A stretch of 64,000 bases of DNA, from assembly GCA_036250195.1 (NCBI GenBank), contig JAVHZZ010000006.1, positions 168,536,424-168,600,423 on the forward strand. The letters are read 5' to 3'. The position numbers were made by a program, and so were the translations under genes. The stretch comes from Mixophyes australis. Taxonomy: Eukaryota > Chordata > Amphibia > Anura > Limnodynastidae. Below, one piece after another: positions 1 to 12,094 of the stretch (its first letter is position 1; every line of letters begins with the position of its first letter). The notes beneath the pieces were generated by a model. That model was given only the letters and a program-made list of their open reading frames with translations, searched no databases and was not told the origin of the DNA.

Positions 1-1822
1 TTGAACCCAACTCCCCGAGTCAAATCTGTGTCTGTTAATCTGAAGTCCCGACCCAGCGAAAGTGGTCAGTAGGAACCAGTCCAGTCACTAGCAATGAGGT
101 GCTGCAACCCACAATACATTGAAGGAAACAGAGTCAGTGAAGGAGCGTGGTAGTGGTGGCCGTGAGATAGGGTGGTAGAGCAAGTCCATTCGGTAACATC
201 TCCAAGTCCCCCAAAACCCACCCTAATCCATAAAACCATGCTCACTTTCTGACAACGACCCAACCACTACCATGTAAGCCCCCACTCTCATGCCAGGGTT
301 CAAAAATCAGGACTGCCCAGCTGAAATTGGGACAGTGGGGAAGTATGATTTGTTTAGTCATTTCTGGAATATTATTGAGCTCAGAAATAAACAGACTTTG
401 ATACCTATTAATGTCAATAAGTGAATTTTAGTCAGTATCTGAAGGCAAAAAAAAATATTTTGATGTAACTCCTTAACATTTTATGATATAAGTAGTAAGG
501 ATGCAAAGACAGACAACAGCTTCAATGGAAGTGAACTGCCCATTATGATCTCTGTTGCTCTCTCAATAGCCCTGTCTAAGTATTTAGACACCTGAGAGAA
601 GTGCAGAGTGAGTGATTAAGTTATTTCTGCTCTCAGACTTACAGGAAATGCTGTAGAATTTGATATTGTCCCTCCCCCTCTCTGACACATGTTTTTGTAG
701 AGCCTCATCTTGTCTGCATGTGTTCTTTACAGCATTTTTATGTTATGACGACCAGATCTCTGCTGCTTTCATCTAAATTAAACAAATGTTACCTAGGTAC
801 CCAGCCAAATCTATGATCTATACATCCTATGAGCAGTACTTGTTATCCGCTTTAATCAGGCCAGAGAGTGACTTCTCTGTATTTATTGATGGATATTGTG
901 TCATATTTATTGTACCAAAAAATTAAACTTCTATTTTTCCATCATAAATCATACTTGTCTACTTTTTTTGACTTCCTCAGGTTAGGTCCAAGGGACAAGC
1001 GCATGAAGCGTGACAACGTGGTTTGTGTCATCACGGCCTATTGGGTTCATGATGAAGCCATTTGCGCTGAATCACATCATCAAGGCCCTGCCCACTTCTG
1101 ATGTGGGATCCAGGACGGTGGTCAGTTTCAGGAGAGTTGTCTAAAATACTACTCAGTTTAGACTCATTTATGGCTTTAATTAACTAAGACTTCAATTGAC
1201 CATCAGAGAGGAAATCAGGTCCGTCTTTAGTAAATGTGGCAATTGTGTGTGTTAATTCCATTGCATGGAGTGTACCTAGGAAAGCATCTCCATCAATGTG
1301 CAATAGATATATAAAAGGGATCTCAGTAAAAGTACAGGACGAGATCCGAAGAATGCCAGCTCTGAGCTGGTACAACAGTTTTACTCAGTGACAACAACTA
1401 TGCACCATCCCCACTGCAAGAAATACCTGTAAAAATCACCCTTTCCACTCCATTATTTCTTCAATAATGTTGTTCCTATACTGCTCCACAGAAGGTGTGC
1501 TTACTCTGTACATCAGTGGGTATGACTTCACGCCCCTCTGCCTATACTAACTGCTGCAATTCCCTGATCGCAGCCATCTCACTCCATAAACCTATGGATC
1601 TAAAGCTGCTATTACATTGCGAAGCAGCCATTTTGCACTTAAGAAAAAACCTCCACTGTGCTTTTGGCATTTAGTACATTTTAAGATTTATTATAAACTG
1701 TAGTTGTACTTGTGTACATAGATATATGCACACATGATGGCAGACTGTCAGGAAGAAAATATGTCTAGCTTGTAGTTACAGTAATCGGCAGTGGACAGGA
1801 ACCCAAACACTGCGGTATGGGA
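1..1822. other. Intergenic, no gene seen
   Basis: Only short ORFs without recognisable similarity are present. A possible exon-like stretch near 980-1100 (after TTCCTCAG) is unusually CpG-rich and looks more like a repeat than an exon. I support no host gene here. Confidence 0.5.
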
Positions 1823-2005
1823 CTTAGGGCTAGATTTACTAAGCTGCGGTTTGAAAAAGGTGGATATGTTGCCTATAGCAACCAATTAGATTCTAGCTAT
1901 CATTTTGTAAAAGGTACTTAATAAATGAAAGCTAGAATCTGATTGGTTGCTATAGGCAACATCCCCACTTTTTCAAACCCACAGCTTAGTAAATCTAGCC
2001 CTAAG
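1823..2005. mobile_element. Palindromic MITE (TATATTTACTAAGCTG-type family)
   Basis: The ends CTTAGGGCTAGATTTACTA and its reverse complement bound a 183-bp hairpin-like element. The subterminal sequence TTGCCTATAGCAACCAAT occurs in both orientations. The same family recurs at 4317, 39697 and 60122, and more distantly at 63503 and 63680. No coding capacity. Confidence 0.85.
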
Positions 2006-2100
2006 TATGATCTGGACGTTCTACATAGCTTTTTGCTTTCATCGATTCGCTGGAATTACAGACAACTTTACAGCAGTCTATCAGTAAAATTGCTATATCA

Positions 2101-3713
2101 GGTTGGGTGCACACTACAAAAATTTTCGACTGATTTGTTATCTATAATAATTTTACCACTGAAGTTCTGATCAGCATGCTGATTCATGCATACACACTCT
2201 ACATGTTTTAAACGATTTTTACACGATTTAGCATCTGGGCTGTGATTTTTGTTTGTCGTAACATTGTCTCAAAAGATTGCGACTCCGTAAACACTGAGCA
2301 GATATATGACCCCCCCAGCAGCAATATGCTAAACAAACTTAAATAAAAGGCTGAACCTTAGTGCACACAACACCCACAAACAAAGATTCTGCTAAAGTAA
2401 ATACATCATCACCATTCATTCTATTGGACATGTGTGTGTATCGTGAACGTACGTAACTGCGCAATTACTACGATTTATTTTAATATAAAACAGGTTTATT
2501 ATTGCTTTTCCATTAAAAGAACACTTTTCCCATTTGCTTGACGTTCTGACACCACACCACGTGTGAGACGTAGAGACATCATCATAAATTTAAATATACA
2601 CGCCTTGAAAGGCCTTGCTGTTGGAGGAGCTAGTGTCAGTCTGTTGGGCAATTGGTCGCAAGTACGTACACACTGTAGGATTGGAACAACGAAAACACTT
2701 GTTCACTCGCTTGTAATCTCTCGTCTTGATTACTGTAATCTCCTTCTCTGTGGCCTACCTGATTCTCGCCTTGATCCTCTTAAGTCTATCCTCAATGCTG
2801 CTAGCCACCTAATTTTTCTCTCCCGCCGCTCTATCTCTGCTGTCTCCCTCCAACAGTCACTACATTGGCTCCCCATACCCTACAGAATTAAATTTAAACT
2901 TCTCACCCTCACCTTTAAAGCTCTCATTCAATCCTCCCCTCCCAACATCTCCATCTCTACCTACACTCCTAGCCGCTCCCTTCGCCTCTCACCGCCGACT
3001 CACTGCTTCACTGATAACCTCTTCTCACTCCCGTCTACAGGACTTTGCCTGGGCTGCTCCCCAGCTGTTGAACGATCTTCCACGTTCCATCAGGTTAGCA
3101 TCTACTCTCAAAGGCTTCAAGCGTGCCCTTAAGACTCATTTCTTTATTCAAGTATATCAGTCTTCCTCCGAACTCTCTCCACCAGTTAGTACCACCCTAT
3201 TTGTGTCTCCCCTTTCATTTAAGACGTAAGCTCTCAGGAGCAAGGCCCCCTGTCCTTGTGTGCTCCTTTTACTATTCCATCACCCTCTGTACCTCTTGGC
3301 CTGCTTCCCTAGCCCTATTTTCTTAAGCTTCGGCCTACTTCTCGCTGATTTCTACTATCACTTTCACTCATTGTCCCAGTAATAATTTGATTTGCATTAC
3401 CATATTACCTGTGTCTGTGTATATATTTTTGTTTAATTTTGTTCTTTCTGTATCATGTTGTGTCATGGCTCACTGTTTTTAGTATGTTATGTACAGCGCT
3501 GCGGACCCTTTGTGGTGCCTTATAAATTAAAGATATTATTATTATTAATACTAAATGTTCCAGCGCTGAAAAAGATTTTTAGTCCGTTTTACAAATCTTT
3601 TGAAAGATAGTCCTTCCTCATTGTAGCGTACTAATGTGATATCGTGGCAACTGGTCGTTTACCATCTGAATGACCCGATAATCTGCTGACAACATTGTAG
3701 TGTGTACCCAGCC
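2101..3713. mobile_element. MITE with GGYTGGGTRCACACTA termini, split by an L2 insertion
   Basis: The left end GGTTGGGTGCACACTACAAA at 2101 is answered by TTGTAGTGTGTACCCAGCC ending at 3713. The two outer arms (2101 to roughly 2600, and 3550-3713) share scattered features with the intact 412-bp copy at 50282-50693, such as a sequence resembling AAACGATT. An L2 fragment lies between them, so the MITE is older than the LINE insertion, or the LINE landed at its centre. Confidence 0.65.
2640..3549 (+). pseudogene. L2-like LINE 3' fragment (reverse transcriptase C-terminus and 3' tail)
   Basis: The frame from 2563 contains SLVISRLDYCNLLLCGLP and LQQSLHWLPIPYRIKFK, typical of the C-terminal part of L2/CR1-clade reverse transcriptases. 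Frameshifts follow, then the 3' end GCGCTGCGGACC, a TTATAAATTAAAG-type tail and ATT repeats. It is 5'-truncated as usual for LINEs. The exact 5' boundary is not visible. Confidence 0.85.
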
Positions 3714-4316
3714 GTAGATTTGAGCTAATAGTTATATTAAAGAGAACCTGTCATATTTTAGATAATGAATGTTTTACATAGTGCTTTGTAAACTATGTAA
3801 ATGTACAAACAATTGCAGTTTTCCTATGCTTCCTACAGGGTGCATGCAAAGAAAGGAATTACGCCATGTATGCAAATGCAGAGACTCTGCTCAATAGTCC
3901 TGCTGGAGTCTACACTCTACTCTCTCCCAAGTTTAATGACACACATATTCTTGAGAAAACCCAGCTATAAAACAGTGTACCTCCCTATATGTCTACTGCT
4001 AAAATGCTGTAAGCGCTATTTAAATGAGCTGATTGTGTGGCCTGACCTGTGGGATGGAGATCCAACACTACCAAATGTATGTAATCATCCCAAAAGTTGG
4101 CAGATTTCTGAAAGTTTGATAATGTCAAAAGACTGTTCTCAGCATACATCTGCCAATACATGAAATGATCCCTCTCTCATTAATACTCAGAAATAATTTC
4201 TATCTCCCCAGAAGATGGGTAACTTCATGCTGGCATGTAAAAAAGTGAATATGAGCTGAGGAGGACTGAGCGTGAAGACACGAATCTCGTCGTCACACAC
4301 TAGTTTGAAAGTCTAA

Positions 4317-4432
4317 GGGGTATATTTACTAAATTGCGGGTTTCAAAAAGTGGAGATGTTGCCTATAGCAACCAATCAGATTCTGATTATCATTTATTTA
4401 GTGCATTCTACAAAATGAGAGTTAGAATCCAT
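4317..4432 (+). mobile_element. Truncated copy of the TATATTTACTAAG MITE
   Basis: Begins GGGGTATATTTACTAAATTG and continues with GTTGCCTATAGCAACCAATC, but the right inverted arm is lost after about 115 bp. Confidence 0.75.
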
Positions 4433-4599
4433 TATGTTAGAAACTAGACAATACCTCATATGTCCAAATGCTAATACAAATCCCTTACAAATAAAGAACA
4501 TTGTTCTTAAAGCAACGCATATATTTTACTGGAATATTTTCTTTGTACTGTAAAGCTCTAGTGTATCTTCTTCTGGCTGGCTGTCTTGCTTGTCTTTTT

Positions 4600-5560
4600 T
4601 ACGGTTTGTGCATCTCTCCAGACCTTCAGACCTAATGTGACCTTGTGTCTGTTTGTCCCATTGGCATTGTCCTTTAGATTAGAAATCTGGTACAATAAAA
4701 GAAGTCATGTATGTGAATGACAAACATATATGTATCTGGCAGTAGAAGAGGAGTGATGTAGGCAAAGTCAGTTTGAAGTAATCTGGGCCTGTGTTTTTCT
4801 GAGGTTGGACTCAATGTTGTTATCCGCCTTAGTTTGGATCCTTCTGTCTCTTTTCTACTTTAAATGTGTATTTATAGGTAGAAGTATATTTCTGTATACA
4901 TGCCGGTCAATATTCCCCTCTCCTTTCGCCTTGATTATTTTCTGTCAGTCTTTCACCTTGTGTGCCAGAACTTGTCTGTCTGTTTACTGAGTATACTACA
5001 GACACATCCAGACAGTGATGAGAGAAGACAGACTAGCTGTCCATTTCCATTCCTGTCTAGATGTCTCGCTGTCTTTTTCTTCTGACATGTGTCTCTCTGT
5101 CTTACCTTGTGGTGTCTGGATACATCTCTGTGTGTCTTCTCTGCTGACAGAAAATGTGTCCGTCTGTCTGAACTCCTTTCTGAACATGTGTCTGTCAGTC
5201 TGTCTTCTCTCCTGTCTATCTGAATTTTGTCTGTCTCCTTTCCTGTCTGGACAGGTGTCTTCCAGCCTTCTCTCCTGTCACTCTTGTATCTGTCATCCCT
5301 CCTGTCTGTGTCTGTCTGTCTGTCTGTCTGTGTGTCTATTCTATTTTCTTGAGTATCTTGAAGTGTGTCTTTTATTTCTGCTGGCTGTATGTGTGTATTA
5401 TATATCTGTCTTTTCTCTGTCTGGACGTATTTTTCTACCTGCATGTAGCCTATTTGTCTGTACAAGTATTTGTCTTTTTTCTTGTATGCATTTTGTTTAT
5501 GTTGTCCATCTTTTATCCAGTCTATCTGGCCATTTCCTCTAAACGATTTATTATAGTATT
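4600..5560. repeat. Degenerate TCTG (CAGA) tetranucleotide tract
   Basis: Nearly a kilobase is dominated by TGTCTGTC/TCTG units with interruptions. The purest run is TGTCTGTCTGTCTGTCTG near 5307-5330. The long ORFs on both strands (170 and 175 codons, rich in DTQTDRQ or CLSVCL) are translations of this repeat and not proteins. Confidence 0.85.
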
Positions 5561-7650
5561 GTCCCTATCTCTGTTCCGTATTGTGTTAATGGTTTAATTT
5601 AGCATAGGGAGCCCAATGACTTAAGTTATGTAGCAGGGTCACAATGAAATGTTTCTATTTGATAAGGCTGCCTTAGCTATGAAACAAGTAAACTTACTTC
5701 CCAGTGGCTATGAATGAAGAAGCTCCAAATATCGTATTACACAATAAAAAAGGGCGTCAATAACTTATAGGGAAAACCTCTAGATCAGATTACTGCCACT
5801 GACCTGTTATTCCAGAGGAAATATTAGCATAAGAATTTTAGACAGTGCTGTTTAGACATTGGAACATGATTATTATTTTAAAGCATAGTTATTTATGGTG
5901 GCCTTGGGTAGACAGAATATTTACCTCTGAATTGGTCCAGAGGAAAATTGTAGAGGCAAAAAGGATGTCAGTAGTAGGCAAGTAGTCAGGGCAAATAGTG
6001 AATCCCTAAGATAAAAGTGGAGCCTGTGTCTCAAGTAACCTCACTGCAGTCATTTGGTCTTAAAGCAAAATATACAAAATGGAGGCAGCCATTTTGTAGG
6101 CTGAACCAATGTTTAGCTTATCAATTAACCTGGAACTAGTGACATCACTCACACATTAGGCATATAATACCAAGTGATGCCACTAGTTTCTGTACTGAAT
6201 TTTCATGCGTACTATATCAGGGCAAATGCACTTCCTTTATTGTGACAGGTCCATGTAAAAACATGACACTATTTTGTGTTGCAATAACTTTTAAATGCAT
6301 CATTGTAAATGTGTTTATCACTTAAGTCTGTATGTATGTCTACTGAGTCTTGTCTTTCAGTGTCTGTTTCATAATCATTGTGTGTGATGGTATCTGTCTT
6401 CCCTTTTGTCTTTGCAGTGTTTTTTTTCAGGCTGCATATGCCTAATGTTAATATTTGTACATATGATTACATGACATAAAAAATAGAAAAATGTATGTAT
6501 GTGTATTTTTGTATCAATATTTGGATTTGTTGTACATCACTGCAATTAAATGCATTAGTGGATGTTTTGGCTTTTTAAAGATTTCAATCTTGTGTATAAA
6601 ATTCAGTCAGTCAATCATTTTGGACTGTAGAGCTGCTGAAGATGTAAGAGTATAGTCATCTTGAGCGAAAGTGGGATACATGTCTACATATATGTGTGCA
6701 AAATATATGCAGTTGCAGTAATTACTCTGCACCTGTATTACTGTCTGTACCTCTAGATGTATCTGTATCATTGTGTTATCAACCTATACTTACATAGCGA
6801 CAAACATATTCCATAGTGATATAAAATCCAGAAGACAAACTGCAACATATCATGATGTCAATACAGGAATATACATAACCAGCTCGCTAAAGCTTTCATT
6901 CAAGAAAATGTATGGAATATACTACGGCATATCAATCTACACTTGCCTGTTATCATCTGTGCACCTAGGAGTGAAATTGCAAATTCAATGGCGAAAACAT
7001 GCAAACAGACTATAATAAGTGGTGCTGATAACATGACTTAGATTAACAATTTTGTCCAAGTTTGTAGCAGTGTATGTGTTTTATACCCATCATGCTTCTG
7101 GTATGTACACGTGTTCTGCGCCTGAACATACATAGTTATTGTCCTGCCAACAACATGCTGTGCATGGGTAGATATTACAGTCTGGTACTCCACTAAAAGG
7201 GTCCAAACTTTAAAGCCAAACTCACCTGCATGCAAGCAGGGAAATCCTAAAATTGAATACCTGCTTACATTTATATGGTTTTTATGTAAATGTATTGCAG
7301 TATACATGTTAGTTGAATAAATACTTTATTATTTATTGCCACTATAATGGCTTTGTATTGTCAATTATTAGGTTTCCAATACAAACGTTATTGCTGTGTA
7401 TGTGGGAATAGTGCTCTTATCAAGTTATTTATATGAATGTTGTGCTATTTCGCATGTTATATTATTGATTTATGTGTCACAGCTGTAATAATACTTTGCA
7501 TCTTGCAATGCTATTCTCTACATTGTCCCATTGTTTGGCTAGCTCTGTCCTTCTGTGTCTTATCGTACGGCTATGCATATCCTGTTATCATTTTTCAAGC
7601 TGCAATTTTGCCCTGCATGCTTTCCTGTGCTTCTGATTTCTAGCAATTGC
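5561..7650. other. Intergenic, no gene seen
   Basis: AT-rich sequence with one copy of the dispersed GGCAGCCATTTTGTAGGCTG repeat at 6072-6091. Short ORFs show no similarity I can recognise. Confidence 0.5.
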
Positions 7651-7659
7651 TGTCAGCAG

Positions 7660-7975
7660 GGTCCTGTGTACTCACCTCATTCCTGGTCACCGTCTCTCTG
7701 AGATGCTTCTTCCTGCTCTGCTCGCTTTCTCTCTTTCACAACCCCGGTCCTTTGTGTGGCTGTTTCATGCAACAGCCTTCCCCCTCCCCCTCTTCCTCTC
7801 CTCCCTGGTTATCTCTCTCCCTCCATCCCCTGTCACCCTCCCCCAATGCTTTTTTCAATACTCCTTCTCTTTTCCCATTGGACTCCCCGAGTCTTCCCCT
7901 CCTCTTTCTTCTCTTCTCTTGCTGCCCCCCACACTCTCCCCTGTCCGGTTTATCTGTCCCTGATGTCTCCAAATT
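7660..7975 (+). repeat. Pyrimidine-rich low-complexity tract
   Basis: About 300 bp of strongly C+T-biased top strand (CCCTCCCCCTCTTCCTCTCC and similar). It produces overlapping spurious ORFs in all three frames, with a purine mirror on the minus strand. No gene supported. Confidence 0.75.
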
Positions 7976-9235
7976 CTGGATCCTAATTTCCTGCATAGGT
8001 CTTTTAGCAAAATCATACTTTTAATATTTTTTGTTATTATTTTTCATTACAAATAAACACTTGCATTAAACATATTTCTCAAGACTAAAACTATAACATC
8101 TTCTTTTTCACTTCCACCCCCTTAAACCTAATTAATGTTACTTTTCACTCATTTACCAGTTACATCATATTTTGTTAAATCATCCTCTCACTTGCATCAC
8201 ACATTTCTCATGCTCACTCTTCCCCTTTGCAGACTCTGTGGCACAGGATACTATAAAATGTGCAATTGAGTGCTTAAAGCAATCTACATTGACCCAAGAT
8301 ACTCTTTAATGCTGTGCAGGCTGATGTACACTAAGCTATCTTTTACAGAGATGGATAGAGAGACATAATATAGTCATGGGCATGTATGTACAGATAGGTA
8401 GATGCTGTGTGTTTATATATGTCAATATACAGTAGATAGAAATACTGTCTGGTTGTTGGATGTACAGTAGGGCCATCGAATGCTTTGGTTTCTATGGTGA
8501 TCGACTTGATGCTCCCATTATTCAGAACCAGTTACTATGGAGACTGAGGGAGGTACTGCATAGACAGGTGTATGGGTGTGGAAGGAAAAGTGATTGAAGG
8601 TGAGGAGAAAATAACGGCGAGCAAGGATTCTGATACACATATGTGCGAATTTGTCTAATGACAGATGACAGTGGAGGTAAGCAACATGTGGGTCTGCAGC
8701 TGTTGTGGAAATACGAGGCTTGCAGTGCAAGCTGGGACTTGTAGTTCCACAAAAGCTGGACTTGACATTACATGACATGTTTTGTACTGCTGCATACAAA
8801 ACCGATTTTAAAAAATAAGTTAAAAAGGTAACGGTAAGATAAAGAAAGAAGTACAATCATGGACAATCATCTAGACTGTAAGCTGTTGTGCATAGGCCCT
8901 CTCTGTGAATTGGTATAGTCAAACATGTATTGTTCTATGTATTTCTTGCTTTGCACAGCAATACAGAACATGTTTTTGCTATAAAGGGAGATCATGAGGA
9001 CAGTTATCAGTGACTGTAGACTCCTTTCCCTCTCCCTTATGAAGTCTTCCTAGACTAAACACTGTATTTGTAAGTTATTATATGGCCAGCAAATGCAGAA
9101 ACAGAATATATTTGACAAAGTGATGTCCACACAGGATATAATATCATAATACTGCGACAACAGGAAGACAAATGTAAAAAGCAGAGAGTTACTGACATGG
9201 ACCCTCTTACCGCGTTGTCAGTCTGTTCATACCAA
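7976..9235. other. Intergenic, no gene seen
   Basis: AT-rich. ACTGTAAGCTGTTGTGCAT near 8875 resembles the 3' end of L2-type elements. The minus-strand ORFs around 8518-8856 carry no recognisable domain. Confidence 0.45.
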
Positions 9236-9364
9236 GGGGTATATTTACTAAGCGGGGGTCTCGACGAACCGCCAATTTTTTTAAAACAGCAATTTTGCTA
9301 TAATTACAGCAAAGCATTGAGAATAGGCGTTTTTTTTGAACCACCGCTTAGTAAGTATGCCCCC
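9236..9364. mobile_element. Small palindromic MITE, GGGGTATATTTACTAAGCG ends
   Basis: The left end GGGGTATATTTACTAAGC pairs with GCTTAGTAAGTATGCCCC at the right. The interior (CGAACCGCC, GGCGTTTTTTTTGAACC) differs from the 1823 family, so it is a related subfamily. CCAAG flanks both sides and may be the target duplication. Confidence 0.75.
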
Positions 9365-10105
9365 AAGTCTTGCTTTATGACTATGTTTGCCCCCAAATGA
9401 AAAGAGCTATCAGATATGTTGATGTTATGTAAATAAATGTTGATGATAATAATAATAACTATAATAATAGTGGAAAAATGTAACAGTGATTGCTATGGGT
9501 TACTGCACTAAGACATTTTCTTTTATGAATTGAATTGTATTAGACCAATGAAAGCATATCTGTGATTGTTTTCTATAGTGTTGGTTCAGTGAGCAGTAAC
9601 CCATAGCAACCAAAGACATAAGAATACCAATATAGATCCTCTTTAATCAACACAGACACGATTATACATTTTGCCATAAAACACGTGATGTTACATAAGT
9701 GACAGTGGTCATTTCCAGATTTCTGATATTAAACAAATCCTAAACAACAGTGCACACATAATGTATTTGATAATGGATTCCCTACTGTACACTACAAATA
9801 TATCAAAGTCACTGAAAGTTGGTTTTCCCAAGCCAGTGAAGGAGTACAGGGCATGGTATTCTATATAAAAGAAGAATTACATTTTTTATATGGATTTATA
9901 TTATTATCTTGACTATAAGTTTGTAATATGTCAATAGAACTAGATATTTTAGGGAAGCTACTAAGCATCAAGGAGGTTTAAGTGTGTCTTCTCTGTGCCA
10001 CTTTTCTATCATACTTTCCAACAGTCATAATTTTGTGGGGTGTCGTCAGGATGGGTAAATGGATGATTATTATTGTGTCTATATTTTGCTTTAAATGTAG
10101 TAACT

Positions 10106-10341
10106 GGGGGGGTATTCAATGGTTGCTCCGGACCGCAAAAAAACGAGCGTGTTAAAACTATTACCGTTTATACGGTAATTACTCGCTGAATTTCATCTCG
10201 CAGCTCCCTGAGCTGCGAGATGAAATTCAGCGAGTAAACTACCGTATTAACGGTTTTTACGTGCAAGTTTACTGTATAAACGGTAATAGTTTTAACGCGC
10301 TCATTTTTTTTTGCGGTCCGGAGCAACAATTGAATACCCCC
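10106..10341. mobile_element. Palindromic MITE with a nested 26-bp perfect inner palindrome
   Basis: Outer arms: GGGGGGTATTCAATGGTTGC and CTCCGGACCGCAAAAAAA, answered by TTTTGCGGTCCGGAGCAAC and TTGAATACCCCC. Inner arms: 10181-10206 and 10210-10235 are perfect 26-nt reverse complements separated by CCT. Between the outer and inner arms, copies of ACGGTAATAGTTTTAAC alternate in orientation. Non-coding; the whole 236 bp could fold into one cruciform. Confidence 0.85.
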
Positions 10342-12094
10342 TATTATGTCTGTTACAGATTCACCATTGCATGTCTACATATCAATGGAGATTGGAATGA
10401 CTTCCAGGTGACCCACTTTTGGACAACCTATTTCCCCACTCCCATGTAGTATATATCACCCACCAGAACCAGATGGGGGAGGGGGGGGGGGGGGCTCAGG
10501 CTCAGCATCTGGATTTTGTTTTTTTCATAAAGGAGGTGCTGGCCCTAGTTTATGGGAGCCAGCCACTGTTTTTTTGACCCTTCTAAATGGCTGTTCCAGG
10601 GTCTGTACCAGTCACCATATTCTACTTTCTGTCACAGATCCAATCCCAGTTCCCTGACTGCTCCAGTTCCTAGTCACATAAAGGGGAGCAGTCAAGCCCT
10701 GGGAGGGGGTCTGCCCCCTCACTTCTGTTTGCGCTCTCCTCCCCACCACCGTATTAGCTGCCTCCTCCTCTTCTGAGGCCAGCTCTCTACACATCTGCCT
10801 GCTAGTTCATGCACTAAATGTCAGTTGACATTTTATGTATGCAAGCACTCCAGAGCCACTGCTGTTTGCCTCCTGCAATGGAGGCAAACAGATCAGTCCT
10901 ACAGTATGCATTTCAGAATGGAAAAAGGTAAGTCTTGCATTACCTTAATGTAATGTGGGTGAGGGCTATTAATGTAATGATGGTGTGTGTGATGGTTATT
11001 CATTTATTGTTGGGGTGATGGTAGCGGCTATTCATTTAGTGGTGATAGCTATTTAATGGTGTGCTCTATCAATTTATGCCTATTCATTTAGTGAGGGACT
11101 GAGCTCGATGGGGGAGCACTATTTATTAAATGTGGATGCTATTTAATGTTAGGTCTAGGGGAGATAGCATTCAAATCTAATAAATAATCCTATTAAGTTA
11201 ATGTCGATCTTGATGGGGAAGGAAGTCTTTTCTAGGATCTAGCCCAGCAGCAACTAAGTAAAGCTGTGAGTAAGACTGTGGCTAACATACCTGTGGCCAG
11301 CTGTCTAATGTAAGCAGACTGTAACTGTAAGAGCAGAGTGATAGGGGCTAAATGGGTACCATTTGCAGCCTTTGGCTTGGGTATGAGAGTACCTAAATAA
11401 TATTTGTGCTAAATAAAATTTGTGCTGCAAATAAACACAGGTTACAGAGCTATAACTAGGGTGGCTCAACATGCTCCCACCCACTACTATACCGGGTGTG
11501 GAGCCTTTTCACTCCTGCCGACAGCACAAAAATATCTAATTCTGGTTCTGCCACCCCTGCACCCTAGGAAACCATCTATAACTTGGCAGATTGTGCCACA
11601 GCCTGCTTATTTTCACTGCAGGACACTAAAGCTCAAATCCTGCACTGCAATAGATCTTTTTGGAGGACTAGACTGATTCCAGTGCAGTGAGCTGTGGTAA
11701 CAGGACAATAATCACGTTTAATTGCTAACAAAATATGTTTATTTCTGTTGTACAGGGAGGATGTAATAAAGATCCCATAGATTGTAAGCTTGTGAGCAGG
11801 GCCTTCTCACCTCTTTGTCTGTTTTACCCAGTTTGTTTATTAGTTTACTATGTTTGTCCCCAATTGTAAAGCGCTATATAAATGAATGATGATGATGAAA
11901 GGTTTGTCAATGGAGACAGCACTGCTACAATAGGGGGGAGCAAGGGGTAGACACAAACAAGGCCTTTGGAAGCAAAAAAAGTTCAATCCTGGCATATTAG
12001 AAACGCCATCCTATGATCCAGTGAAAAGCCAAGACCTCAACATGCTTTCAGAGCTGTGGATTCATGCATTTTAATGTACATAAATTACCACTCC
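10342..12094. other. Intergenic with an L2 3' tail
   Basis: Poly-G tract near 10478-10494. The segment 11775-11900 (GATTGTAAGCTTGTGAGC to GCGCTATATAAATGAATG plus ATG repeats) matches the 3' ends of the L2-like copies in this window. No gene seen. Confidence 0.6.

Noticed and set aside
868..1101. 77-codon ORF with an AG in front of a CpG-bearing segment, considered as an exon
   Set aside because: No donor in frame, no recognised family and no partner exons; the CpG-rich phrase looks like repeat sequence.
4953..5542. Overlapping 170- and 175-codon ORFs on opposite strands
   Set aside because: Both are translations of a TCTG/CAGA tetranucleotide tract (DTQTDRQTD, CLSVCLSVC) with no domain or splice support.
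7647..8024. Several overlapping ORFs of 76-125 codons
   Set aside because: They arise from a C+T-rich low-complexity strand that lacks stops in all frames; proline, serine and leucine dominate and no homology is visible.
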